Part shown: piece after piece, positions 51,044 through 59,780 of the stretch
Position numbering within the stretch: position 1 is the stretch's first letter
Layout: each line of letters begins with the position of its first letter
NCBI GenBank assembly: GCA_022601535.1
Contig: JAJACK010000001.1
Location: 131,993 to 195,992, forward strand
Length of the DNA stretch: 64,000 nucleotides
Reading direction: 5' to 3'
Source of the DNA: Chlamydiales bacterium
Lineage (GTDB): Bacteria; Chlamydiota; Chlamydiia; Chlamydiales; JAAKFR01
Notes under the pieces: generated by a model
The model's input: the letters and a program-made list of their open reading frames with translations, nothing else
Database searches by the model: none
What the model was told of the DNA's origin: nothing
Program-made: the position numbers and the translations under genes

Positions 51044-52356
51044 TCTGAAATGACACTTGCTTTTTTTCTAATGGAAAAAAGGAAAAAACCTCCCATTGAA
51101 AAAAGGAGAGGGAGAAGGAAAGGGAGAGGGTGATTATAAGAAAAAAGAAGTGTCACCCCTCCAAGTGACATGCTTGCAATAGCAGCTTTTTTGGAAAGAT
51201 TTGTCAAAAAAAGAGCCATGATCACAGGAACAAACAACACAGAGACGATCAAAACTTGTGAAAAGATCAAAACCGCAAGCACATTACTAAATAGAAATGA
51301 AAAGAGAAGGGCGGATGCTCCAACAACAAAAGTCAAGAGGCGGCAGAAGCGAACAGAGATAGTATCAGCCGTGAAGTCATAGGCTAGATTCGAACTAATT
51401 GAGCATAAAAGTGAATCTGCTGTTGAGATGACAGCAACCAATATTGCACAGATCAAGAGTGTTGAAATTGTTGAATTTGTCAATTGCTCAACAGATGTGA
51501 TAAGGACGCTGGCCCCTTCAGGAATGATAAGACCTATTTTCGATGCTAAAATACCTAGATAGATTGGAAAGAGTGAAGCGATAAATAACACAAAAGATCC
51601 AATACATGCAGAGAGGGAGAAAACCCATGGAGATTTTGATGCAAAACAACGTTGCCCCATCTCTTGTTCAATCAATGTGAAAAAAAAGGGCATCAAAAGC
51701 CACGAGACCCAAGGAGAATGACCTCCCTCAACTAGAGAAGAAGAAGAAGAGAGAGGAGGAGCTCCTAGTTTAATGGCAAAAAATGTGACGATAAATGCAA
51801 AAAGAATAAAGCAGCACTGCAAAACATCTGTCATAACCACAGCTTTGAATCCACCCATCACAGTATAGGCGACTAAAATAATCCAGAAAAAGATGAAGAG
51901 GAAATTGTGTGTAAAGCCTATAGATAAAAAGAATTTTCTTGCCGCAACAGCTTGAGCAACCAAGATAAACATGAGAGAGATAATCGACAATAGAGAAGCG
52001 ATTCGGCGGAGGTTAATCGATCGGTATTTTTTCTCAAAAAGCTCTGCAACGGTTGTTAAATTTAACCGGCGCATCTTTGCTCCAAAGCCAAGCCCAAGAG
52101 TGAGCATTCCCAAAACCATTCCAAGGGGATAAAAAAGAACGATCCATCCCCTTTGGTACGCCTCTTCAGCAGCGCCCATCAACATCCCACCCCCAATTTG
52201 AGTTGCAAGAAGAGTCATTATGAGAGAGAAAAAACTCAGCTTCCTGTCCATCAGAAAAAAGCCATCTTGAGATTTCACCCCCTGACTTTTTTTTCCAATC
52301 CAAAGAGAGGCAACCGCAATTGAACCAAGCAAAAATAAAAGAAAAAAAACATTCAC
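51040..52356 (-). CDS. Sodium:solute symporter (SSF) family protein
   Basis: A 438-residue protein with about 12-13 helices. SLIMTLLATQIGGGMLMGAAEEAYQRGW (split: LATQIGGGML, GAAEEAY), KYRSINLRRIAS and VLVAVISTADSLLCSISSNLAYDF are SSF marks; the last is the helix 8 region with the sodium-site Ser/Thr. Substrates of this family include proline, pantothenate, sugars and carboxylates; none can be chosen. It diverges from the gene at 52411 with a short AT-rich gap. Confidence 0.87.
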   Translation of the reverse strand: MNVFFLLFLLGSIAVASLWIGKKSQGVKSQDGFFLMDRKLSFFSLIMTLLATQIGGGMLMGAAEEAYQRGWIVLFYPLGMVLGMLTLGLGFGAKMRRLNLTTVAELFEKKYRSINLRRIASLLSIISLMFILVAQAVAARKFFLSIGFTHNFLFIFFWIILVAYTVMGGFKAVVMTDVLQCCFILFAFIVTFFAIKLGAPPLSSSSSLVEGGHSPWVSWLLMPFFFTLIEQEMGQRCFASKSPWVFSLSACIGSFVLFIASLFPIYLGILASKIGLIIPEGASVLITSVEQLTNSTISTLLICAILVAVISTADSLLCSISSNLAYDFTADTISVRFCRLLTFVVGASALLFSFLFSNVLAVLIFSQVLIVSVLFVPVIMALFLTNLSKKAAIASMSLGGVTLLFSYNHPLPFLLPLLFSMGGFFLFSIRKKASVISD

Positions 52357-52410
52357 TTATTCTACACATATGTTAAACCTTTATTTTAAAGAAGGTAAAA
52401 TGGTGATCCT

Positions 52411-53298
52411 ATTCATATTTTAGTGACAGGAGCCAATGGTTATATTGGTTCTCAACTCCTCCTTGCCCTAGCACGAAAAGGGCACCATATAACGGCTTTG
52501 GTTCGTACCAAACACACTCTGGATATTCCTTTAGATTTGCAAAAACAGGTGACGGTGATCACAGGAGATCTTTTAGATAAGAACTCATTACAATCGATTC
52601 CCCATACCATCGAAGCTGCTTACTATCTTGTTCATTCTATGGGGAAAAAAGGGAAGGGCTTCTATGATGATGAAGCCAAATCGGCCGAAAATTTTTGTAA
52701 AGCGGTTGAAAAAACCGACTGCAAACAGATCATTTACCTCGGAGGCTTAGCGTCTGGAAATCATCTTTCAGAGCACTTAAATTCTCGACGCAATGTTGAA
52801 GATGTTTTAGCAAAAAGCCGCATCCCTCTAACTGTTTTGCGAGCCGGGATTATTATAGGAGGTGGAAGTGCATCTTTTGAAATTATCCGCGATCTAGTTG
52901 AAAAACTTCCTGCAATGGTCGCTCCCCGCTGGGTAAATAGCCTCTGCCAACCGATTGCTATTGAGGATGTAATCTTTTATCTACAGGCGGTCCTAGAAAA
53001 CCAAATGTGTTTGAATAACCGCTTTGATATCGGAGGACCTGAAAAACTGACGTATTACGATATGTTGCTCCGCTTTGCAAAAATACGAGGGTTACGTCGC
53101 TGGATTATAAAAGTGCCTGTTCTCACTCCCCATCTATCGAGCTATTGGCTTTTCTTTGTTACCTCGATCAGCTTTCCCCTTGCTCGTGCACTCGTTGAAA
53201 GCCTAAAGAACGATGCTATTTGCTCAGAAAATAGGATCCATACGATGATCCCCCACCAGTGCCTTACCTACAAAATGGCTTTAAACCTCGCTTTATAG
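52411..53298 (+). CDS. YbjT-like NAD(P)-binding SDR, unusual start
   Basis: ILVTGANGYIGSQLLLAL is the Rossmann start, and VLRAGIIIGGGSASFEIIRDLVEKL with PIAIEDVIFYL matches YbjT-like atypical SDR proteins; the C-terminal DUF2867 domain of E. coli YbjT is absent. About 295 residues. There is no in-frame ATG: a TAA lies at 52397, then ATT 52411 (and 52417) and GTG 52423. Starting at GTG would cut off strand 1, so ATT (an infC-like start) or an upstream frameshift is more likely. Out-of-frame ATG 52400 follows GAAGG and reads only seven codons. Confidence 0.75.
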   Translation: MHILVTGANGYIGSQLLLALARKGHHITALVRTKHTLDIPLDLQKQVTVITGDLLDKNSLQSIPHTIEAAYYLVHSMGKKGKGFYDDEAKSAENFCKAVEKTDCKQIIYLGGLASGNHLSEHLNSRRNVEDVLAKSRIPLTVLRAGIIIGGGSASFEIIRDLVEKLPAMVAPRWVNSLCQPIAIEDVIFYLQAVLENQMCLNNRFDIGGPEKLTYYDMLLRFAKIRGLRRWIIKVPVLTPHLSSYWLFFVTSISFPLARALVESLKNDAICSENRIHTMIPHQCLTYKMALNLAL

Positions 53299-53303
53299 GA
53301 ATC

Positions 53304-54584
53304 TTAAATTCCATCTCTTTCCAACTCTTCTCGAGTAGGAGGAGCTGCGACAGAACCTTTAGGAAAGTGGTATGGTCCAGGGTTTTCATTGTAGTTTTTA
53401 AGGTTTTCTCTCACTCTTAAAACGTTTGCCATTCCTCCTAGAACAGTATCTCCAAACTGCCCATCAAAGCCAAGCATCGGAATACTATTGTGTGGAATTG
53501 GCATCCCTGACTCTGTCATATCTCTCATCCCCCTTACTCCCAATGTTTTGTATCCTGGGATCAACTGTTGGATCTTTTGGTCTAAATCCCCTACATCCAT
53601 ATCCACTGTATTTGGAAATTGATGCCCCATTTGGTTCATTGTATGGTGCGTCATATGGCAGTGAAAGACCCAATCTCCTGGGTTATTTGCCAAAAACTCT
53701 GTCACCTTGACTTCTCCAACAGGAACAAAAACAGTGGTTTCAGGAAGTAAAACAGATTTATCTGGAGCCCACCCTCCTGTTGTTCCAATGACGGTAAAAG
53801 AGTAGCCATGTAAATGGATGGGATGGTGATCCATCGCGCTTAAATTTCCATACCGAATCCAAACCGTATCTCCTAGCTCAGCGACTAAAGGCTCTGTCGA
53901 AGGCATCACTTTTCCATTCATCGTCAGTAGATTAAAGCCACCTTCTTCAAATACATTTGGCCTTGAGGTTCCCACTTTGATATTCCATTCGTGGAGCATA
54001 ATAGAAAAATCTCGATCAGGCCGCTTTGATCGATCTGGTTCCCGTTTATGGACGATGATCATTCCAATTAAACCCATTCCCTCTTGTGTCATATTTTGAT
54101 GGTGGGAGTGGTACATGAATGTTCCACTTTCAGCAAAAATAAATTCATAGAGAAAGGTTTCATTAGGAGGGATTGCAGGTTGTGTTAAACCAGAGACTCC
54201 ATCCATTCCACAAGGGAGCAATACACCATGCCAATGAACAGTTGTGGGGGTGGGAAGTTTATTTGTCACATAAATCCGAACACGATCTCCTTCTGTCGCT
54301 TCAATCAAAGGGCCTGGAACAGATCCATTGTATCCCCAAGTGTGAATTGTCAACCCCTTTGCCACTTCCCACTCAATTGGCTCAGCGATAAGATGAAACA
54401 CTTTCACTCCATCAACAACCTGGTAGTCAAGTGTCTGGCCATTTGGAATAACAGCTGGTGTATAATCTTTACCCACCTCTCCAGGAGGGAGGTGCTCTTC
54501 TTCGGCTTTTGCCCAAGGGGTTAGAGGAGTGGAGTAGAGTGTGTTTACCAAACAACACAAAATCAGAAAAATAGATCTAACCAC
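53304..54584 (-). CDS. Multicopper oxidase (copper resistance type)
   Basis: A 426-residue periplasmic protein with a signal peptide (MVRSIFLILCCLVNTLYS). Copper ligands are all visible: TTVHWHGVLL, MYHSHHQNMTQ, HHPIHLHGYSF and WVFHCHMTHHTMNQM, the last with the type 1 Cys and its axial Met. It oxidises cuprous ion or phenolic substrates and likely protects the periplasm. Order and size match small, two- to three-domain laccase-like CopA/CueO relatives. It overlaps the TolC-type gene by 22 bases, so it is coupled to it. Confidence 0.92.
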   Translation of the reverse strand: MVRSIFLILCCLVNTLYSTPLTPWAKAEEEHLPPGEVGKDYTPAVIPNGQTLDYQVVDGVKVFHLIAEPIEWEVAKGLTIHTWGYNGSVPGPLIEATEGDRVRIYVTNKLPTPTTVHWHGVLLPCGMDGVSGLTQPAIPPNETFLYEFIFAESGTFMYHSHHQNMTQEGMGLIGMIIVHKREPDRSKRPDRDFSIMLHEWNIKVGTSRPNVFEEGGFNLLTMNGKVMPSTEPLVAELGDTVWIRYGNLSAMDHHPIHLHGYSFTVIGTTGGWAPDKSVLLPETTVFVPVGEVKVTEFLANNPGDWVFHCHMTHHTMNQMGHQFPNTVDMDVGDLDQKIQQLIPGYKTLGVRGMRDMTESGMPIPHNSIPMLGFDGQFGDTVLGGMANVLRVRENLKNYNENPGPYHFPKGSVAAPPTREELERDGI

Positions 54585-55909
54585 TCTCTCTTCTCCATAT
54601 GTCCATTTAATAACAATTCAAACCGACTACGTTCGATCCAATAATCTCTTAACGCTTCAACTGCCGTGATTTTTTTCTCCATCTCCTCTAATTTTACACC
54701 GAGCAAGGTAAACAGACCTAATTGCATTGCATTGTGCTGCAGTAAAGTCAGATGAGTCATTTTCTCTGCTAGAGGAACGATCACTTCTTGTTGATACCTG
54801 GTTTGCCGAAAAGCATTTAAAACCTTCAACCTTGCCAATCGAGCGGCAGCCCGAATTTCAATTGCAAGAGCAGTGTAGTGGCGGCTTTGACGAGAAAGCT
54901 CGGCATGGGCTGCTGCTGAAATCCCACGTCCATAGTCGAAAATGGGGAGAGGGAAAGAGAATCCAGGACCAACATACCAAATATCTGACTCCCTCTCACC
55001 GATTGGGCCTATATCGATTTCAGGGAAAACAAGACGTGTCGCCTCAATTCCATATCCAGCAGCAGTTGCATGGAGCTGTTTACGTACTATTCTCAAATCA
55101 AGACTGTTTGCAATGGCTCGATTTTCCAAGTCATTCCAATCCATTTTCATCTCTGGAACAACAGGTAAATCAGCACAGCTCTTCCATTCAATTTGCCTTC
55201 CAAAAAGACCCATAAGGACATTTAGCCTCTCCCTTGCTCTGAGCACTTCGATCTCTAAAGAAGCAACTTCCACTTTGGTTTGCTCATAAAAAAGACGTTT
55301 TGTAATGCAATCTAATTCTCTTAGATTCCCTGCAGCAACAAGTCGCCTCGCCGCTTCATAAGACGCTTCTGCTCCTAAGAGAACTTTTTGTTTGAGGTCC
55401 CAAATTTGTTGCTTGGCTTGGAAAGAGTAGAAGGCAATTCTCGTCTGTTCGATCATTTGTAAAATCTTTGTTGTTACAAATGCCTTTGTCACTTCCAACT
55501 CATCTGCTGCCATCTGTTTTTTGAGTGGAATCAATAAAACTTCTAAGAAATTTTGAAGAAGAGCAACATCGATCAGCGCCGTCACACTCGATGTTGTTGA
55601 AAATTTGTAAGCAGCTGCAAAAATAGGGTTTTTCAAAAGGGCCGCTTGATAAACATTTGCTTGAGCAATCCCAAGACGACTGTAAGTTGCCCGAAGCTCA
55701 CTGTTATTGAGCAACGCAACTGTCACAGCAAGTTCTGGAGTGAGCTCTTCTTGCAAGAGCTCATCGATTGTCTCCTTCCCCCAACAAACAGTTTGATGTG
55801 TACGATTCATCACATCGCACTGAATCTCATTAAAAATAGGTTCTGGATCTACACTCACCCTTGAACACCCAAAGAGGAAAAACAACCCTATGACAACACT
55901 TTTCTTCAT
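54563..55909 (-). CDS. TolC-family outer membrane efflux lipoprotein
   Basis: A 448-residue protein with a lipobox (FLFGCS, Cys at residue 15), so probably an outer-membrane lipoprotein of the CusC/OprM group. Two alpha-barrel repeats are seen: LTPELAVTVALLNNSELRATYSRLGIAQANV (split as TPELAVTVALLNNSELR and LGIAQANVYQA), and ISAAAHAELSRQSRHYTALA near the end. Its partners for efflux (membrane fusion and RND proteins) are not in this window. It lies between a tiny lipoprotein gene (ATGA overlap) and the multicopper oxidase. Confidence 0.85.
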   Translation of the reverse strand: MKKSVVIGLFFLFGCSRVSVDPEPIFNEIQCDVMNRTHQTVCWGKETIDELLQEELTPELAVTVALLNNSELRATYSRLGIAQANVYQAALLKNPIFAAAYKFSTTSSVTALIDVALLQNFLEVLLIPLKKQMAADELEVTKAFVTTKILQMIEQTRIAFYSFQAKQQIWDLKQKVLLGAEASYEAARRLVAAGNLRELDCITKRLFYEQTKVEVASLEIEVLRARERLNVLMGLFGRQIEWKSCADLPVVPEMKMDWNDLENRAIANSLDLRIVRKQLHATAAGYGIEATRLVFPEIDIGPIGERESDIWYVGPGFSFPLPIFDYGRGISAAAHAELSRQSRHYTALAIEIRAAARLARLKVLNAFRQTRYQQEVIVPLAEKMTHLTLLQHNAMQLGLFTLLGVKLEEMEKKITAVEALRDYWIERSRFELLLNGHMEKREWLDLFF

Positions 55910-56070
55910 GGGTCACTAAGAGGGTGTTGAGGATTTATTTCCAAAATAGGAGAGAGCTCAAATTGAGTTGTTGTAATATCACAACAAGCGGGATGCCCTT
56001 CTCCTACGTTGGGAACTTTATAATGGATACAACCCACAAGGAAAATGGCGAATAAACACGCTAGCCTCAT
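55906..56070 (-). CDS. 54-residue lipoprotein upstream of the TolC-type gene
   Basis: The frame runs from ATG 56070 to TGA 55906 and encodes 54 residues. It begins MRLACLFAIFLVGC, a short signal peptide with a lipobox (LVGC, Cys 14). The mature part is about 40 residues, with ACC near residue 30 and many Pro, Ile and Glu. The stop and the next start share ATGA, so this gene is translationally coupled to the TolC-type gene. It may be a metal-binding subunit or small chaperone of the copper system; this is inference. It is not homologous to anything that I can name. Confidence 0.7.
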   Translation of the reverse strand: MRLACLFAIFLVGCIHYKVPNVGEGHPACCDITTTQFELSPILEINPQHPLSDP

Positions 56071-56133
56071 GGCCTATTCTATATAACGAAAAAGAATTCC
56101 TTGTACACTCAAAATCTAGATTGAGCTTACAAC

Positions 56134-56856
56134 TCAAATTCTTGAGATCCGCCCAGAGCCGCTGATCCTCTTAGAGAGTTGTGGATTCCCCTCATAGATC
56201 ACATCTCCACTTCCAGAGAGCTTAACATCAAGGTGATCCTTAACATTTAAATGCACATCTCCAGAGCCATTGACGATAACAGAAGCACTTTCACTTTGAA
56301 GACCTTTTCCATTATAGCCCCCTGAACCCGACAGGCGTATTGTTTGGTGAGCCACAGTTCCATCCAAAGCGATCGTACCTGAACCTTGGATTGAAGCATT
56401 TAAATTTTCTCCATTGAATGACAGTTTGATATCACCAGACCCGCTGATAAAGAGATCGATCCCTTCAAATTTCCAGACTCCTTCACCTGTTACATCTCCA
56501 GAACCATTGATCTGAATGGAATTAATCGTAGGAGCTGTGACAAACACTTTGATCTCTTGCTTTGGCTTGATCCCTCTGTATTTAGAAGGATGTTCTAGCC
56601 CAACATAGAGACTTTTTCTCTTTACATCTGTTGTGATGAACTGGACAATATTGTCATCTGCTTCAACCTCTACACCAATTTCATCTCCTTGCTTAAGAAA
56701 GACATCAACAGATCCTCTCACCATAAGTTTTTCAAATGGAGCCACCGTACGCATTTCAGTTGCAAGGGTTCCAGACCCTTGAAGCAACTCTTTTGCAAAG
56801 AGCGACTGATTAAATGTTTGGGCAAAACAGACGATCGCCAACGCTAAAATTTTCAT
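56134..56856 (-). CDS. DUF2807 (head GIN domain) exported protein
   Basis: A 240-residue protein with a signal peptide (MKILALAIVCFAQTFNQSLFAK, split here after LALAIVC). The rest is a beta-helix of repeated GSGD, GSG and IxxSGSGD motifs (INGSGDV, ISGSGDI, IQGSGTI, LSGSGGY, VNGSGDV, LSGSGDV), the DUF2807/GIN pattern common in Bacteroidetes and Legionella-like bacteria. It is probably a surface or periplasmic beta-helix; its role is unknown. It lies 63 bases downstream of the small lipoprotein gene start and diverges from the DUF4386 gene. Confidence 0.85.
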   Translation of the reverse strand: MKILALAIVCFAQTFNQSLFAKELLQGSGTLATEMRTVAPFEKLMVRGSVDVFLKQGDEIGVEVEADDNIVQFITTDVKRKSLYVGLEHPSKYRGIKPKQEIKVFVTAPTINSIQINGSGDVTGEGVWKFEGIDLFISGSGDIKLSFNGENLNASIQGSGTIALDGTVAHQTIRLSGSGGYNGKGLQSESASVIVNGSGDVHLNVKDHLDVKLSGSGDVIYEGNPQLSKRISGSGRISRI

Positions 56857-56925
56857 TACAACCTCTTACTTGTATAATTTTAAGATTCCACTTTAGTTCT
56901 AGGAAGACATTTTGATCAACTCTAG

Positions 56926-56972
56926 AATTGAAATTTGGTGTCGAAAAGTAAACTATGCTTTATAAAAAAAAT
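56926..56972 (+). repeat. Copy A of a 47-base direct repeat (DUF4386 promoter region)
   Basis: This 47-base stretch runs from just before to just after the start codon of the DUF4386 gene and recurs at 59034-59080 with one mismatch (C for T at the 33rd base). It lies in the same orientation. It marks a past duplication of about 2.1 kb or a local insertion of a copied promoter. Confidence 0.85.
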
Positions 56973-57668
56973 ATGAATGAAAAAGCAGGTCAAGCAAGTC
57001 AGTTGAAAATGGGGAGTTTCTGTGCATGGATTGCAGGGATCTGCTATATTTTGATCGTCATCTGCGCTTTTTTCTCTCCCACTTCCGTTGCAAGCTATGT
57101 TGCCTCTGACCAATATTTTGTCGATTTCGAATCGTATCAAAGTTACTTTATTTTTCTAAAATGTTTGATGATCATTGCCAACGGAGCTCTAGTGGGTGTT
57201 GTTGCATCCATCTACAGTTTAAAAGAGGCGAAATACGAAGGGATTTTAACACTTTTTACCCTACTTGCCATCATTGGCTTAGGAATTGGGATGTTTCAAA
57301 GTGTATTAGATGCAACACAAGTTCCTCACTTAGCTGCTCAATACGATGCTTCACCCCCCGCTATTCAACATGTGATCATTGCATTTGGGGTTGCAAATCC
57401 GGCAATCTACGCCCTATCCCTTGGGGTACCAGGCGTATGGTTTATCGTGATCAGTTTAGCTCATCTGAGACAATTTCCCAAATTTTTGGTCTTTTTAGGG
57501 ATTGCTTGGGGGGTTGGCAATATCATCACGGTCATTGCCCATATGCTCGTTCTTATTTGGCTGATCTATCTCGTAGCAGGCGGAGCCTTAATTGCTGCAC
57601 CTTTTTGGATGGTCTGGCAATCTCACTACTTACGAACAAAAGCTCGAGAATTGGACACCTTAAAGTGA
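56955..57668 (+). CDS. DUF4386-like membrane protein
   Basis: A 237-residue protein with six hydrophobic segments in about 220 residues: GIAYILIVIC-type helix 1 (GICYILIVICAFF), YFIFLKCLMIIANGALVG, TLFTLLAIIGLGIGMFQS and a run of three at the end. The spacing and a central AxYDASPPAIQHV loop recall DUF4386 proteins of unknown role. ATG 56955 is taken; ATG 56973 is equally possible and neither has a good ribosome site. Its stop overlaps the photolyase GTG start, so they form one unit. Confidence 0.7.
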   Translation: MLYKKNMNEKAGQASQLKMGSFCAWIAGICYILIVICAFFSPTSVASYVASDQYFVDFESYQSYFIFLKCLMIIANGALVGVVASIYSLKEAKYEGILTLFTLLAIIGLGIGMFQSVLDATQVPHLAAQYDASPPAIQHVIIAFGVANPAIYALSLGVPGVWFIVISLAHLRQFPKFLVFLGIAWGVGNIITVIAHMLVLIWLIYLVAGGALIAAPFWMVWQSHYLRTKARELDTLK

Positions 57669-58936
57669 AAACAGCCCTCCATCTTTTTCGCCGAGATCTA
57701 CGACTTGAAGATAACACCGCTTTAAATTTTGCCCTTACACATGCTGAGGAAGTCTACCCCTGTTTTATCTTTGATCCAAGACAGATAGAGCAGAACCGGT
57801 ATAAATCCCCCAAAGCAATTGCCTTTATGCTAAGCGCCCTTGCTGACCTAGATGGGCGATTAAAGAAAAAGGGAGGGCGGCTCTATCTTTTTGAAGGGAT
57901 TGCTGATCAGGTGATCGATAAAATCTTAGCTGAAAATCAGATTGATCTCCTCACCCTCAACCGTGATTACACCCCCTTTTCGATTAAACGGGACAAGAAA
58001 ATTGCATCCCACTGCCGATCTCATGCCGTACAATTCCATTGTTTTGGTGATGCACTCTTGCAAGAGCCTGAAACGATTCATAAAGCAGATGGAACCCCTT
58101 ACACCATTTTCACACCATTTTTCAAAAAAGCGCAAAAACTTCCTGTACGGAAGCCAGATCTAATTTCCAGATCAAAATTTGGAGACAAAAAATTACGTCA
58201 TGAAGTGAGACATAGACTTGGAAAAGAGGGAGGGCGTCATGATGGTCTCCGCCTACTGACCAATATTGGAAAATTAAAACATTACAACAAACTACGCGAT
58301 TTCCCCGCTGCAAACCACACCACACACCTCTCTGCACACAACAAATTTGGGACCGTTTCGATACGAGAAGTGTACCATAAAATTTGCAAAACTTTTTCCA
58401 AAAACCACACCTTGATCTCAGAGCTATACTGGCGTGATTTTTTCACCCATATCGCGTTTCATTTTCCCCATGTTTTGGGACACGCTTTTCGTCAAAAATA
58501 TGATGCCATTCCTTGGAAAACCAATCAAAAACATTTCAAAGCGTGGTGTGAGGGGAAGACTGGATTTCCAATTGTCGATGCAGGGATGCGGGAGTTAAAT
58601 CAAACAGGATATATGCACAACCGAGTCCGTATGATTACAGCCTCCTTTTTAGTAAAAGATCTCCACCTCGATTGGCGCCTTGGCGAACGGTATTTTGCTC
58701 AACACCTCATCGACTACGACCCTGCCGTTAACAACGGCAACTGGCAATGGGCAGCATCAACTGGCTGTGATGCCCAGCCCTATTTCAGAGTTTTCAATCC
58801 AACATCACAATTTGAAAAATACGACCCAGACGAAGAATATGTAAACCTGTGGTGTCCAAAAGAGTCATTTAAACCCATTGTCGACCATAAAAAGTGTGCA
58901 GAGCAAGCAAAGAGCTTATACAAAAAATGTCGCTAA
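57665..58936 (+). CDS. phrB: Deoxyribodipyrimidine photolyase
   Basis: It repairs UV pyrimidine dimers with light, using FAD and an antenna. LFRRDLRLEDNTALNFAL starts the antenna Rossmann domain. The FAD domain has ELYWRDFFTHIAFHFP, TGFPIVDAGMRELNQTGYMHNR, and NNGNWQWAASTGCDAQPYFRVFNP with FNPTSQFEKYDP, the class I CPD photolyase block, split here. At 423 residues it is a little short (usual 450-480). The true start is GTG 57665, which overlaps the upstream stop as GTGA; reading further up gives a frame without the photolyase N-terminus. An intracellular chlamydia with photolyase suggests periods outside host cells. Confidence 0.92.
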   Translation: MKTALHLFRRDLRLEDNTALNFALTHAEEVYPCFIFDPRQIEQNRYKSPKAIAFMLSALADLDGRLKKKGGRLYLFEGIADQVIDKILAENQIDLLTLNRDYTPFSIKRDKKIASHCRSHAVQFHCFGDALLQEPETIHKADGTPYTIFTPFFKKAQKLPVRKPDLISRSKFGDKKLRHEVRHRLGKEGGRHDGLRLLTNIGKLKHYNKLRDFPAANHTTHLSAHNKFGTVSIREVYHKICKTFSKNHTLISELYWRDFFTHIAFHFPHVLGHAFRQKYDAIPWKTNQKHFKAWCEGKTGFPIVDAGMRELNQTGYMHNRVRMITASFLVKDLHLDWRLGERYFAQHLIDYDPAVNNGNWQWAASTGCDAQPYFRVFNPTSQFEKYDPDEEYVNLWCPKESFKPIVDHKKCAEQAKSLYKKCR

Positions 58937-58950
58937 TCAGAGTTTAAATT

Positions 58951-59011
58951 TTGAAAAGGGGCATCAATTTGGCTTAGTTCAATTTTTTGACTCTACATCT
59001 TCCAATTTTCA
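58951..59011 (-). pseudogene. Fossil fragment of a second SRPBCC gene
   Basis: Bases 58951-59011 match 60069-60129 (inside the SRPBCC gene at 59781-60200) in the same orientation. Translated on the minus strand it gives ENWKM, stop, SQKIELSQIDAPF; the intact gene reads ENWKM, W, DQKIELSQIDGPF. A TGG-to-TAG change thus broke the copy. The fragment is about 60 bases; the rest of the copy is lost. Confidence 0.85.
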
Positions 59012-59033
59012 CCACTGATCAGCTCGATACAAA

Positions 59034-59080
59034 AATTGAAATTTGGTGTCGAAAAGTAAACTATGTTTTATAAAAAAAAT
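59034..59080 (+). repeat. Copy B of the 47-base direct repeat
   Basis: It matches the DUF4386 promoter and start region at 56926-56972, 46 of 47 bases. No DUF4386 reading frame follows it: the sequence after 59080 diverges at once. With the SRPBCC fragment 23 bases to its left it fills the 189-base gap between phrB and the next gene. Confidence 0.85.
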
Positions 59081-59125
59081 GCAACCGATCATAGCAGCAA
59101 TACGGTGTTGTTGTACAATCCTACA

Positions 59126-59692
59126 CTAAGCAATTGGCATGTGAACCATTTTTACAGAATAACCCTCTACATTTTCACATTGAATTTTTTCCCCTTTCAA
59201 CAACTGCCCTAGTTTTTCCATTTGTTTACCAGTCAAAGAACCTCTGTGAAGTTGAAAAACGCTTTCACATGTGCTTCCATCATCACATTTATTCTGAAGT
59301 GCTGTCACATAATTGTTTTCATGTATTCCATTATTTTCACCATCACTATTTAAACCATACCGTTTATAAATGACTTCGACCATTTCAGAAACTTTCTGTT
59401 TTTTTGGATCTAAAATCTCTACTTTAACCGCAATAAAGGGACGTTCATTTCCATCAACACCACGCACAACACTTTCATCTCCTAGCATATCTGGAATGAC
59501 AATCTTTTCATGGTATCTATCTTTAGTATTGAGTCCCAAAGCTTCTGCTGTGACAATAGGAGCCATCATGATTCGATCTATTCCAACCGCTGTAATGAAT
59601 CCAGTTGAGTGTTTTCCTCTGATTTCCTCACTCAATTTTGCCATCGTTTGCCTAAAAAGAGAGAAGTCCACTCCTGAAGTTGCTGTTGCCAT
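59126..59692 (-). CDS. Hypothetical protein
   Basis: A 188-residue soluble protein that I do not recognise. The start is ATG 59692, 8 bases after AAGGAG; a longer frame to 59764 has no ribosome site. The mid-part is of beta-alpha character (KIVIPDMLGDESVVRG, PFIAVKVEILDPKKQKVSEMVEV), with two Cys pairs near residue 130-140 (NKCDDGSTCESVF) that could form a disulfide or bind metal. It stands alone between the duplicated fragments and the SRPBCC gene. Confidence 0.6.
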   Translation of the reverse strand: MATATSGVDFSLFRQTMAKLSEEIRGKHSTGFITAVGIDRIMMAPIVTAEALGLNTKDRYHEKIVIPDMLGDESVVRGVDGNERPFIAVKVEILDPKKQKVSEMVEVIYKRYGLNSDGENNGIHENNYVTALQNKCDDGSTCESVFQLHRGSLTGKQMEKLGQLLKGEKIQCENVEGYSVKMVHMPIA

Positions 59693-59780
59693 TTCTATTC
59701 TCCTTATTCCATTTTTTCGAAAAAAAAACAGTGTATGAGAGATAAAAATAACATTCAATATCAATATCTTAAGGGATTTT

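Noticed and set aside
57161-57664. A long open frame upstream of phrB that would give a 591-residue protein
   Set aside because: Its first 168 codons overlap the DUF4386 gene in another frame and show no photolyase similarity; the GTG at 57665 with GTGA overlap begins the family N-terminus.
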